NCBI RefSeq assembly: GCF_030272705.1
Contig: NZ_JARFYM010000042.1
Span: forward strand, 1-44,464
From: Rhizobium mayense
Lineage (GTDB): Bacteria; Pseudomonadota; Alphaproteobacteria; Rhizobiales; Rhizobiaceae
Reading direction: 5' to 3'
DNA length: 44,464 bases
Shown: positions 1-7,659 of the stretch, in pieces
How the letters are laid out: every line of letters begins with the position of its first letter
Numbering within the stretch: position 1 is the stretch's first letter
The notes under the pieces: model-generated
The model's input: the letters and a program-made list of their open reading frames with translations, nothing else
What the model was told of the DNA's origin: nothing
The model's database searches: none
Position numbers and translations under genes: made by a program

Positions 1-333
1 ATAATTTGTTCGTCCGTGAAACGGTTGCGCTTCATTCCCTGGTCCTCTCAATGGGCCAGAGCTTACTTCAAAATGGATTATTTCAACGGGGCAAGGTCAG
101 GTTTGGGAAACAAGATGCGGGATTGGTGCAACGCTGCGGAGCTGTTCCACTGCTCAACTCACGGCCTGCGCAAAGCCGGCGCGACGATTGCGGCGGAGAA
201 CGGTGCGACTGACGAAGAGCTGATGGCAATTTTCGGCTGGACGACAAAGAACCAGACTACTCGGTATACAAAGAAAGCCCGGCGCAAGAAAATTGCGGCA
301 GGCGCAATCTATAAGCTCATCCCTGGCCGATGA
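1..333 (+). CDS. Tyrosine recombinase (phage-type integrase), C-terminal part, cut by window edge
   Basis: The frame is open from the left edge, so the N-terminus lies outside or is lost. The last ~70 residues match the catalytic end of phage/island tyrosine recombinases: a HGLRKAG block supplies the His-x-x-Arg pair, a GW pair replaces the common G-H/W, and TTRYTKKA supplies the nucleophilic Tyr. These enzymes cut and rejoin DNA at attachment sites, often in tRNA genes. A tRNA-Leu lies 2.1 kb to the right with its 3' end facing this gene, which fits an island boundary. The stretch upstream of the GLGNKMRDW block reads less like the family than the end does, so the gene may be degenerate. Family call is firm; whether it is intact cannot be seen. 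Confidence 0.8.
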   Translation: MICSSVKRLRFIPWSSQWARAYFKMDYFNGARSGLGNKMRDWCNAAELFHCSTHGLRKAGATIAAENGATDEELMAIFGWTTKNQTTRYTKKARRKKIAAGAIYKLIPGR

Positions 334-335
334 AG

Positions 336-908
336 CTAAGCTGCCCTCGCGATCGGCAATGCCGACTTGAGCTCAATTTGTTCAAGCCAGTCTTTGAGCT
401 CTTCGTACCGTTCATCAATATACCGGACGGGCCCATGCAATAGACTGAAAATTGCGTTAGTTGCCGCTTGGCGATCTTGCTGCAGACCGATCTTGGTAGT
501 CGTAGTAACATCTGAATCCCGAGTCCGCCGAAATTCGACCTGATAGTGACAGACTTGCCCGTGCTCAGGTTCCCAATGACACTCAACGAAGTAGTAGTCC
601 ATCTTGATCGAAATGAGTTCGTTGTATGAGAACTCATAAAATCCGACATAGTAAGTCTCTTCAGTCGTCGGAGTTGGCGCTCGCCCCTTGGCCGCGGCAA
701 ACCTCTGGTTCTTCTTGTCCGCAGCATCGCGGCCATATTTGTGAATATTCCCGTCAGTTCGGCAGATCAATCGAGATGCGACGGACATAGCATATGTTCT
801 TCCGTCTTGCATTTTATCGAACTGCAAAAGGGCTTCTTCGTCGAATACTCCCGACCTCAAAAATTTTGGATAGTGCGCCGCCCTGCACACCGTAAAGATA
901 TCAAGCAT
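336..908 (-). CDS. Hypothetical protein, third gene of accessory operon
   Basis: I do not recognise the family. The product is about 190 residues with no signal peptide or membrane segment. It has an aromatic, acidic middle (YYVGFYEFSYNE, then CHWEPEHGQ) that looks like beta structure, and a charged helical C-terminus (RYEELKDWLEQIE). The ATG at 908 overlaps the stop of the preceding gene by 8 nt, typical of translational coupling. A TTG at 947 or GTG at 944 would extend it by about 13 residues, and neither start has a clear ribosome binding site. The 3' end stops only a few bases from the convergent integrase stop. Base composition is visibly more AT-rich than the housekeeping genes, as expected for acquired DNA. 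Confidence 0.7.
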   Translation of the reverse strand: MLDIFTVCRAAHYPKFLRSGVFDEEALLQFDKMQDGRTYAMSVASRLICRTDGNIHKYGRDAADKKNQRFAAAKGRAPTPTTEETYYVGFYEFSYNELISIKMDYYFVECHWEPEHGQVCHYQVEFRRTRDSDVTTTTKIGLQQDRQAATNAIFSLLHGPVRYIDERYEELKDWLEQIELKSALPIARAA

Positions 909-1482
909 TGCCGCCCGTATTTGTGGAGGAAAGGGGTTCTGCACCAATTATTTCAATGAGTTTCGTATAAGCATCTGCGGTTCCGCCCAAGTCATGGACG
1001 CAACGAACTCGCTGGGACTTATTCAAATCCATCACACCAAAATCACTCGAATCAACAGTCAGGTAACGCTTTAAGTTGCCATGATCCCATGTAAATACAA
1101 CCGAATCTGCATCCTGAGGCATTACTCGCGGAGGAATAATTGCGAAATTGTGAGACATTACTGCCAAGAGATTTGATGCGCGAACCGCAGCTTCTTCATC
1201 AACATGGAAATCACTATCAGCGGGGAGATCAGCCATGTGCTTGATCGCCTCTTGAACCGCTGCGAATCTGACCGCCCTAACATCCTCATCGACGCTATCC
1301 CACGAATTTCTACCGTTCCAAACTACATATGATTTTGATGCGGGCTCTGAAGAGCTATCGGTGGAGCTTTCGGTCCATCCTACCACGTTCAACAATGGGG
1401 ACCAAAATTCGCGCGACGAGCTTTCGTCGGAGAGTAGGCCATTCAGAACCTGATATCTGTTCTTAGCGATTCGGTAGTTCAT
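901..1482 (-). CDS. Hypothetical protein, second gene of accessory operon
   Basis: This is a 193-residue soluble protein with no family I can name. It has a Ser-rich segment near residues 35-50, a helical middle (AAVQEAIKHMADLPADS) and a possible beta hairpin (VVFTWDHGNLKRYLTV) near residues 128-143. Trp-Gly-type hairpins of this shape occur in small uncharacterised proteins of mobile regions, but that is only a resemblance. Its ATG at 1482 lies inside the 3' end of the upstream gene (20 nt overlap), and its stop overlaps the next gene. The three must therefore be made from one mRNA and probably act together. Function unknown. Confidence 0.72.
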   Translation of the reverse strand: MNYRIAKNRYQVLNGLLSDESSSREFWSPLLNVVGWTESSTDSSSEPASKSYVVWNGRNSWDSVDEDVRAVRFAAVQEAIKHMADLPADSDFHVDEEAAVRASNLLAVMSHNFAIIPPRVMPQDADSVVFTWDHGNLKRYLTVDSSDFGVMDLNKSQRVRCVHDLGGTADAYTKLIEIIGAEPLSSTNTGGNA

Positions 1483-2248
1483 TTTCTTCGTCCGTCAATG
1501 CTTGGGGTGAAGCAATGTTCGCGATGCGCAGTAGCTCAAACGCCATTTCCTTAAAAATGGGAATTTGGTGCTCGGTTGCAATAGGTCTTCCAGTTACAAC
1601 GGTATTGAGATCGAGAATCAACGACGTGGCAAATTTCGTCTCCGACATGGGCACTGCGGGACCAGCGGGACCGGCGTTAGGTTGAACTTGGACGATGTAT
1701 TCCTGAAAAGTCGCGATGCCAAAACGCAAAAGACGATTCAGTGTTTCTGGCGCGGATGTTAGCTTTTTTCTTCGGTTTATTTGAAATACCTCGTCCGACG
1801 TTTCCGGAACGAAAGAAGACAGACCGGCGCGCTCAAAAAAGAGCTTACTTGCTTCGGCTTGGCTCTCGGCGGGTTCAAACAGGTTTGCAACGATCGCCTG
1901 GCGGATCGCTGTAGGCCAGACGATGTCGTTGGTCGTGATGGCCTCTACTAAGGTGTTGACTTCGAGTGCCGTGTCAATGAAAGGAATCTCAGGAGCTGGG
2001 TCAGATGTATCAACTGGCATGACGAAGATGTCGACGCGACCCGGCTGCACCTGGACGCGAAGCTCCCTGTTATAAGCGACCCCGCTGGCGAGGCTCAAAA
2101 AGGGATTGGATGGGCTTGGAACGCGATTCTGCTGAGAGCTGTCAGGGCTTTGCCCGGCCACCTTTTGAAATATTGTTGCGGCGTGGATATTCTCTACCGA
2201 AGTCAAGAACCACACAAACTGCACTGATTGAGATCGCCAGATAGCCAT
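1463..2248 (-). CDS. Hypothetical protein, first gene of accessory operon
   Basis: This 261-residue protein opens the three-gene minus-strand unit. I cannot assign a family. Visible features are a hydrophobic but not signal-like N-terminus (VQFVWFLTSVENIHAATIF), a beta-like segment (RELRVQVQPGRVDIFVMPV), a basic FQINRRKKL patch near the middle, a Pro/Gly/Ala linker (NAGPAGPAVP), and a C-terminal LDLNTV motif followed by helices. The ATG at 2248 has only a poor ribosome binding site, so a slightly later start is possible. It lies between a tRNA gene and an integrase fragment and is AT-richer than the core genes. It could be a sensor or effector of a defence or toxin-type module, but nothing in the sequence proves this. 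Confidence 0.7.
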   Translation of the reverse strand: MAIWRSQSVQFVWFLTSVENIHAATIFQKVAGQSPDSSQQNRVPSPSNPFLSLASGVAYNRELRVQVQPGRVDIFVMPVDTSDPAPEIPFIDTALEVNTLVEAITTNDIVWPTAIRQAIVANLFEPAESQAEASKLFFERAGLSSFVPETSDEVFQINRRKKLTSAPETLNRLLRFGIATFQEYIVQVQPNAGPAGPAVPMSETKFATSLILDLNTVVTGRPIATEHQIPIFKEMAFELLRIANIASPQALTDEENELPNR

Positions 2249-2332
2249 TTAACGCATACCATTTTTGCCGACTTTATCCATGCAAAAGAAACGTTAAAAA
2301 AGCAATGTCCCCTGCGTCATTTAAGCCAAATG

Positions 2333-2389
2333 AAGGGCTCGTTTTGTCCCACAAGTTTACGCCTTCAGTGGCGTGGGACAATTGCCCTT
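2333..2389. repeat. Nested inverted repeat beside tRNA-Leu
   Basis: Three arm pairs nest around one centre: AAGGGC (2333-2338) with GCCCTT (2384-2389), TTGTCCC (2344-2350) with GGGACAA (2375-2381), and ACGCC (2359-2363) with GGCGT (2370-2374), leaving a TTCAGT loop. All arms match perfectly. It lies 36 bp from the tRNA 3' end, between the tRNA and the accessory operon. It could be part of an integration site, an operator for the operon, or a structured RNA. On neither strand does a U-run follow it in the way expected of a terminator. Confidence 0.6.
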
Positions 2390-2425
2390 AAAAAACTCAA
2401 TAATATCAATGGTGCTTGATGTCGA

Positions 2426-2510
2426 TGGTGCCCCATGCCGGAGTCGAACCAGCACTTCTTTCGAAACTCGATTTTGAGTCGAGCGCGTCTACCAATTCCG
2501 CCAATGGGGC
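2426..2510 (-). tRNA. tRNA-Leu(CAA)
   Basis: The minus strand folds as a class II tRNA. The acceptor arms GCCCCAU and AUGGGGC pair fully, and the anticodon stem CTCGA/TCGAG encloses the loop CTCAAAA, giving anticodon CAA (reads UUG, Leu). A variable arm is followed by a GGTTCGACTCC T-arm, and CCA is encoded at 2428-2426. The 3' end points toward the integrase and the accessory genes, the usual geometry for an island inserted at a tRNA 3' end. Confidence 0.96.
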
Positions 2511-2649
2511 AACGGATCCTGACGAGGCGGGTGTCTAACATGTGATCGCCCGCGCGCGCAAGTCGGTGGATGAGTTATTGCGAGTGTTTCCGCAGGGTTG
2601 TGGTTTGGCCCATGGCGACAGATTGACCCCATGGGCCTTTTGATTGGCC

Positions 2650-3948
2650 TCAGTGCGCCATTGCCGGCGCCTTATCCGTCGAGCCGGACCGGCTGATCGT
2701 CAACGCCAGGACTGCGGCGAGCACGCAGAAAGCACCGGCGATGAAGAAGGCGGGTAAGTAGGTGCTGAGTTCAGTGCGCGACAGGCCGGCGCCATAGGCT
2801 GCTGTGGCGGCGCCGAGCTGGTGGGCGGCGAAGACCCAGCCGAAGACGAGGCCGGCTTTTTCGCGGCCAAAGCGGTCGGCGGCGATCTTGACGGTCGGCG
2901 GTACGGTGGCAATCCAGTCGAGGCCATAGAAGACGGCGAAGATCGACAGGCCGTAGAAGGTGAAATTGCTGAAGGGCAGGTAGACGAGCGACAGGCCGCG
3001 CAGACCGTAATACCAGAAGAGCAGCCAGCGATTGTCGAAGCGGTCGGATAGCCAGCCGGAGCCGATCGTGCCGAAGAAATCGAAGATGCCCATGACGGCG
3101 AGCACGCTGGCGGCGGCCACCGGAACGATGCCGAAATCGCCGCAGAGCGTGACGAAATGCGTCTGGATCAGGCCGTTGGTCGAAAGGCCGCAGATGAAGA
3201 AGGTGGCGGCCAGGATCCAGAAGGTGGAACTTGCGGACGCTTCTCTCAGGATGACGAGGGGCGAGGCTAGGGCTGCCTTGAGGTTCTTGGTGGCGGGCGG
3301 CGTTGGCGCGACATGGATTTCACCGACGAGCGGCAGATTGACGTCGGCCGGACGGTCGCGCATCAGCAGCAGCACGACAAGGGCTGCGACGACGATCATG
3401 CCGCAGACGAAGAGAACGGTCGTGCGCCAGCCGTAGCGTTCCGTCAGCTCCGCCATCAGCGGCAGGAAGACGAGCTGGCCGGTGGCCGAGCTTGCCGAGA
3501 GCATGCCAACGACGAGGCCGCGATGCTTGGTGAACCAGCGCGTCGACACCGTGGCGGCCAACACCATGGCGGTGAGGCCGGTGCCGAAGCCGATAATGAT
3601 GCCCCAGCAGAGCAGCAGCTGCCAGACTTGCGTCATGAACAGTGAGCCGATGAACCCGACGCTGATGGTGATCAGCGCGAAGACGATGACCTTGCGGACC
3701 CCGAAATGATTCATGAACGCGGCGGCGAAGGGACCCATCAGGCCGAACAGCAGCAGGCGAACGGCAAGTGCGGAGGAGATGGATGAGGTGCTCCAGCCGA
3801 ACTCGTCTTCCAGCGGCTTGATGAGCACGCCGGGGGCGCCCATGGCGCCGGCGGTGACCAGCATGGTCAGAAAGGTGGCGCCGACGACGACCCATCCATA
3901 GTGGATGTTGCGCCGGGCAAGCGTCGAAGCAAGGACTGTGGAAACCAT
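2650..3948 (-). CDS. MFS transporter (monocarboxylate/oxalate-formate-like)
   Basis: A 432-residue integral membrane carrier with the ~12 hydrophobic segments of the major facilitator superfamily. The N-terminal HYGWVVVGATF segment and the EDEFGWSTSSISSALA stretch after the first helix are typical of the monocarboxylate/oxalate:formate (MCT/OFA) branch. A central charged loop (MRDRPADVNLP) separates the two six-helix halves. Substrate cannot be read from sequence; small organic acids are the family's usual cargo. It is transcribed divergently from a TetR gene, and the shared spacer carries two palindromic operators, so it is very likely the regulator's target. Start at the ATG at 3948 with a weak GGAA ribosome binding site. 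Confidence 0.9.
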   Translation of the reverse strand: MVSTVLASTLARRNIHYGWVVVGATFLTMLVTAGAMGAPGVLIKPLEDEFGWSTSSISSALAVRLLLFGLMGPFAAAFMNHFGVRKVIVFALITISVGFIGSLFMTQVWQLLLCWGIIIGFGTGLTAMVLAATVSTRWFTKHRGLVVGMLSASSATGQLVFLPLMAELTERYGWRTTVLFVCGMIVVAALVVLLLMRDRPADVNLPLVGEIHVAPTPPATKNLKAALASPLVILREASASSTFWILAATFFICGLSTNGLIQTHFVTLCGDFGIVPVAAASVLAVMGIFDFFGTIGSGWLSDRFDNRWLLFWYYGLRGLSLVYLPFSNFTFYGLSIFAVFYGLDWIATVPPTVKIAADRFGREKAGLVFGWVFAAHQLGAATAAYGAGLSRTELSTYLPAFFIAGAFCVLAAVLALTISRSGSTDKAPAMAH

Positions 3949-4082
3949 GAGGTGCGTTCCGATGAGGGTTCGTGTTTCAGCGCTGGGGCCGGATTGGGGC
4001 GGGACTGTTGTCAGAATAGCTGTATCGCAACGCTTCTCTCCCGGCTTGAACGATTGTGCAAAGTAGCTGTATATGAATTTAG

Positions 4083-4125
4083 ATGATCGTCATCATATTT
4101 GTTGCTTATTGATGATGGCTATCAT
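4083..4125. promoter_or_regulatory. Twin palindromic operators for the TetR regulator
   Basis: Two copies of ATGAT-N4-ATCAT lie at 4083-4096 and 4112-4125, with centres 29 bp apart. Both share the wider context GATGAT-N4-ATCATAT. They sit in the divergent spacer between the MFS gene and the TetR gene, about 135 bp from the MFS start and 47 bp from the TetR start. This is the expected layout for a repressor controlling both genes. Binding itself is inferred. Confidence 0.75.
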
Positions 4126-4171
4126 ATAAATTGTCAATACAGTTTTCTTGAAGCTCTGATGGAGTTTTTTG

Positions 4172-4741
4172 ATGAGAGTGAGCCGGGAAAAATTCGCCGA
4201 GAATCGAGAGAAGATCCTCGCCGTAGCGGGGGAGCTCTTCCGCGAAAGGGGTTTCGACGGCATTGGTGTCGCCGACATCATGAAGGCGGCCGGGCTGACG
4301 CATGGCGGCTTCTACGGCCATTTCGAATCGAAGGACGAGCTGGCTTGCGAAGCCAGCAAGGCGCTGGTCGCGCACGCGCAGGAGCGTTGGCAGGGGGTGG
4401 TCGAGGGGGCGCCGGAGGCACCGCGCGACGCATTGCTCGCGCATTATCTCTCGCACCGCAATGTCGTCGAGCACGGCACCGGCTGCGTCTTCGCGGCGCT
4501 GACACAGGAGGTCAGCCGCTATGGCCCTGAAATGCAGTCCACCTTCACCAATGGCCTGATGGGAATGGCGGCAATCCTCGAAGAGATCACGCCCGGTGAA
4601 ACGCGGGAGGAGCGGCGGCGCAAGGCGCTTGCCGATCTCTCCACCATGGTCGGCGCGGTCATTCTCGCCCGCGCCCTGGATACTCCAGCGCTTTCCGAGG
4701 AGCTCCTGGCGGCAACCCGGCAGGAGCTTGCGTCGCGTTAA
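4172..4741 (+). CDS. TetR/AcrR family transcriptional regulator
   Basis: A 189-residue one-component repressor. The N-terminal helix-turn-helix domain reads REKFAENREKILAVAGELF, then GFDGIGVADIMKAAGLTHGGFYGHFESKDEL, the standard TetR DNA-binding fold including the GxFYxHF recognition helix end. The rest is the variable ligand-binding and dimerisation domain. I start it at the ATG at 4172, preceded by GGAG seven bases upstream, rather than at an overlapping TTG. It is divergent to an MFS carrier gene, and two matching palindromes lie between them, so it probably represses the transporter and itself until a ligand binds. The ligand is unknown. The C-terminal part (CVFAALTQEVSRYGPE) resembles regulators of small-molecule efflux and detoxification genes. 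Confidence 0.9.
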   Translation: MRVSREKFAENREKILAVAGELFRERGFDGIGVADIMKAAGLTHGGFYGHFESKDELACEASKALVAHAQERWQGVVEGAPEAPRDALLAHYLSHRNVVEHGTGCVFAALTQEVSRYGPEMQSTFTNGLMGMAAILEEITPGETREERRRKALADLSTMVGAVILARALDTPALSEELLAATRQELASR

Positions 4742-4753
4742 AGGCCGGTTCGA

Positions 4754-5548
4754 TCAGCTGCGGAAGGCAAGCAGGCCGGCCGATTCCACGATTTCGGTGA
4801 ACTTGCCGTCGGGGGCGACTTCCAGCAGCTCGGCGCGCAACGCCGCCTCGAAATCGGCCAGCTTGTCTCCGAGCGCCTGCGGCGAGGTGGAGGACATCGA
4901 GAAAACCCGGCCGACGATATCCTCGATATCCCTTTGATATTCGCTGACGATGCCGATGCGCTCGAGATTGCGGAAGGGCGAGGCGAGCAGCATGGCCTCA
5001 TGCGGCGCCCACGCCTTGCTCTTGCGCAGCAGGCGCTCCTCATGGCGCTCGGGCGAAAAGGTCTCCGCCAGCTTTTCGACGATGCTGCGCCAATCCGGGC
5101 TCGTCAGCACCTGTTTGTCATGGAACAGCACGACTGCCCCGCCCGGCTCGATCAGCGTGTCGAGGGCGGCGAGTGTGGCCGGGCGATCCATCCAGTGGAA
5201 GGAGCGGCCCATGATGCAGAGATGCAGCTTGCCGATATCCGGCCCGAGATCGTAGGACGAACCCTGGCGGACGGTGATCTCGACACCGGCTTCCTTGGCG
5301 CCGGCCTCGGCGGCGGTCAGCATTTCCGGCTCCGGGTCCATGGCGGTAACGGCGGCGCCTTCAAGGCGCGCAAATGCGATGCCGAGCTGGCCGGGGCCGC
5401 AGCCGAGGTCAAGCACATGATCGCCGGCCTTCAGGCCGCTTCGCTCGGCAACGCGGGCGATGAGCGTATCCGGATAAGGAATGCGGTAACGCAGGTAGTA
5501 AGCCGCGGTGGACTGGAAACGCCGCGCTTCGAAGGGGACTGTGATCAT
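4754..5548 (-). CDS. Class I SAM-dependent methyltransferase
   Basis: A 264-residue cytosolic enzyme. Motif I, VLDLGCGPGQLG, near residues 44-55 binds S-adenosylmethionine; MDPEPEML supplies the acidic residue of the next strand. The family moves a methyl group from SAM to a small molecule or other acceptor; the substrate is not predictable. The N-terminal block FQSTAAYYLRYRIPYPDTL is common in a rhizobial subgroup of Methyltransf_11-type proteins. I place the start at the ATG at 5548, with AAGGA eight bases upstream, rather than at a TTG 30 bp earlier. It is convergent with the TetR gene and divergent from the sulfatase gene, so it is probably its own transcription unit. Confidence 0.85.
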   Translation of the reverse strand: MITVPFEARRFQSTAAYYLRYRIPYPDTLIARVAERSGLKAGDHVLDLGCGPGQLGIAFARLEGAAVTAMDPEPEMLTAAEAGAKEAGVEITVRQGSSYDLGPDIGKLHLCIMGRSFHWMDRPATLAALDTLIEPGGAVVLFHDKQVLTSPDWRSIVEKLAETFSPERHEERLLRKSKAWAPHEAMLLASPFRNLERIGIVSEYQRDIEDIVGRVFSMSSTSPQALGDKLADFEAALRAELLEVAPDGKFTEIVESAGLLAFRS

Positions 5549-5908
5549 GGGTGTTATCCTTGGGGGTAGGGGCCTCAATCAGTTAAGACTCAACTGTGAC
5601 CTGTTCGTGAAATATCTCTTGCGCCATTCCCAATGGATTCAAAGGCTTCGACATTCTCTGCGACGCAACGCCACAGCAAAAGCCAGGGTTGGTGCATACG
5701 GATCTGCGTAATGGAATACAGGCTGCTGCCCAAAGTGTCGCGCTGCGGCCAGAGCCGGCGCTCATAAATTACATCCTACGATTTTACGGCCAACTTTACC
5801 GTAACGTACTTACACGCTTGCGGTCATTGTGTCCCGATGGAGTTGCCGCGGTGCGCTCGGCACGGCGCGATATTGCCTTAGCTCAACGTTCGACGGGAGA
5901 CACCCCAA
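5549..5908. other. Divergent intergenic region without a gene
   Basis: About 360 bases between the methyltransferase and sulfatase starts. Short open frames here lack ribosome binding sites and family features. The half near the sulfatase gene is AT-richer and holds a TTACGG/CCGTAA inverted repeat; the promoters of both genes should lie here. Confidence 0.5.
5784..5804. promoter_or_regulatory. Inverted repeat upstream of sulfatase gene, possible operator
   Basis: TTACGG (5784-5789) and CCGTAA (5799-5804) form a perfect 6+6 inverted repeat with a 9-base spacer, about 105 bp before the sulfatase start. The spacing suits a dimeric regulator. No regulator gene is adjacent, so the link is a guess. 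Confidence 0.3.
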
Positions 5909-7585
5909 ATGGCTTACGACGACGACCGCAATAAAGCATCATCCATCGACCTCAGCAGCATCACGCGACGCAATCTGCTCGTCGGATCGACAGCTCTTGC
6001 CGCCGGTGTAGTCACGGTTGCGAACATGGTCGGCTCCACAACGGCCAACGCGCAGGCAGCAGCACCCGCAAACAACCAGACGGCTGCACCGTCGGGCAAG
6101 AAGCCGAACATCCTAGTCATCTTTGGCGATGATATCGGCGTTCCGCAGATCAGCGCCTATACCATGGGGCTCATGGGCTACCGCACGCCCAATATCGATC
6201 GGATCGCCGCCGAAGGGGCGATATTCACGGATTCATACGGTCAACAGAGCTGTACGGCCGGGCGCGCGTCGTTCATTCTCGGCCAGGAACCTTTCCGCAC
6301 CGGCCTGCTGACGATCGGCATGCCCGGCGATCCGCATGGCATTCAGGACTGGATGCCGACGATCGCCGACGTCTTGAAAACCCAGGGCTACGCGACGGGT
6401 CAGTTCGGCAAGAACCATCTTGGCGACCATGACGAACACTTGCCGACCAATCACGGTTTCGACGAGTTCTTCGGAAACCTTTATCACCTCAATGCGGAGG
6501 AAGAACCCGAGGGTTATTTCTATCCGAAGGATCCGGAGTTTCGGAAGAGGTTCGGTCCCCGCGGTGTGATCCACTCCAAGGCCGACGGCAAGATCGAGGA
6601 CACCGGCCCGCTCACCATAAAGCGCATGGAAACAATCGACGAGGAATTCCTTTCCGCAGCGAAGGACTTCATCGATCGCCAGCACAAGGCCGATACGCCG
6701 TTTTTCGTGTGGTTCAACTCAACCCGCATGCACGTTTTCACTCACCTCAAGAAGGAATCGCTGGGTAAGACCGGCAAGGGCATCCATGCGGACGGCATGG
6801 TTGAGCATGACGGCATGGTCGGCGAACTGCTCAAGCAACTCGACGATCTCGGCATTGCCGACAATACCATCGTGCTTTACACCACCGACAACGGCGCCGA
6901 GATCGCCTTGTGGCCGGATGGTGCCATGACCCCGTTCCACGGCGAGAAGGGCACGACATGGGAGGGCGGTTTTCGCATTCCGATGATGGTGCGCTGGCCA
7001 GGCGTCGTGAAGCCCGGGACGCAGATCAACGACATCGTGACGCTCATGGACTGGATGCCTACTTTGACAGCGGCAGCGGGCGTTCCCGACATCAAGGAAA
7101 AGATGAAGACCGGCTTCTCCGCCGGGGCGAAGAACTTCAAGGTTCATCTCGACGGCTACGATCTGACGTCCCTCCTGAAAGGCGATGCGGAGAAGACGCC
7201 GAGGGATACGGTCTACTATTTCGATCAGGGCGGAAATCTCAACGCCATCAGGTGGAATGACTGGAAGCTGAGTTTCGCGGTGGCGCACGGGAATATCGCA
7301 ACCGGCGTACGCGAGACGCCTGCCTGGGCGCTTATCGCCAATCTGCGGATGGACCCTTACGAACGAGGGCTCGACGAGGGAGGCGGAGCGATCGAATTTC
7401 TGGCGCGAAACATCTGGTTGCTCGTGCCGATTCAAGGGAAGATCAAGGAGTTCTTCGCCGATTTCGATCAGTTCCCCTCTCAAGCCGGCAGCTCCCTCAA
7501 TGCGGGAGGGATCAACTACGGAATGCTACGGCAGGAGGCAGCCATGAAGCGGCTCAACGAACTGGAAAGCTTGATGCCGCAATAG
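5909..7585 (+). CDS. Tat-exported arylsulfatase-type sulfatase
   Basis: A 558-residue enzyme that hydrolyses sulfate esters, probably in the periplasm. The N-terminus has a twin-arginine signal: TRRNLLVGSTAL with the Arg pair at 20-21, then a hydrophobic stretch and AQA. The mature part starts with PNILVIFGDDIG, whose Asp74/Asp75 bind the metal. Cys115 lies in CTAGR, the C-x-(P/A)-x-R site where a maturase converts Cys to formylglycine. GYATGQFGKNHLG (Lys168, His170) matches the second sulfatase signature, and TTDNGAE provides further metal ligands. The Pro of the classical CxPxR is Ala here. The start has GGGAGA eight bases upstream. No maturase or sulfate transporter is adjacent, so substrate and regulation are open. 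Arylsulfatase is the family label rather than a proven activity. Confidence 0.92.
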   Translation: MAYDDDRNKASSIDLSSITRRNLLVGSTALAAGVVTVANMVGSTTANAQAAAPANNQTAAPSGKKPNILVIFGDDIGVPQISAYTMGLMGYRTPNIDRIAAEGAIFTDSYGQQSCTAGRASFILGQEPFRTGLLTIGMPGDPHGIQDWMPTIADVLKTQGYATGQFGKNHLGDHDEHLPTNHGFDEFFGNLYHLNAEEEPEGYFYPKDPEFRKRFGPRGVIHSKADGKIEDTGPLTIKRMETIDEEFLSAAKDFIDRQHKADTPFFVWFNSTRMHVFTHLKKESLGKTGKGIHADGMVEHDGMVGELLKQLDDLGIADNTIVLYTTDNGAEIALWPDGAMTPFHGEKGTTWEGGFRIPMMVRWPGVVKPGTQINDIVTLMDWMPTLTAAAGVPDIKEKMKTGFSAGAKNFKVHLDGYDLTSLLKGDAEKTPRDTVYYFDQGGNLNAIRWNDWKLSFAVAHGNIATGVRETPAWALIANLRMDPYERGLDEGGGAIEFLARNIWLLVPIQGKIKEFFADFDQFPSQAGSSLNAGGINYGMLRQEAAMKRLNELESLMPQ

Positions 7586-7620
7586 AGCCGACCTCATTCC
7601 CAGTCTGGTTATCTGGGTCA

Positions 7621-7642
7621 GGCGCGCAACGGCATGCGCGCC
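7621..7642. terminator. GC-rich hairpin between convergent sulfatase and AKR genes
   Basis: GGCGCGC (7621-7627) and GCGCGCC (7636-7642) pair perfectly around an 8-base loop. It lies between the stop codons of two convergent genes, where a bidirectional transcription stop is useful, but no U-run follows on either strand. Confidence 0.4.
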
Positions 7643-7659
7643 CGATCCGTCCGGGATAC

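Noticed and set aside
2390..2396. A-run beside the nested palindrome as an intrinsic terminator
   Set aside because: On the plus strand the tail is A-rich rather than U-rich; on the minus strand the U-run comes before the stem instead of after it.
5583..5934. Small frames on both strands upstream of the sulfatase gene
   Set aside because: No ribosome binding sites; one runs into the sulfatase start region in another frame.
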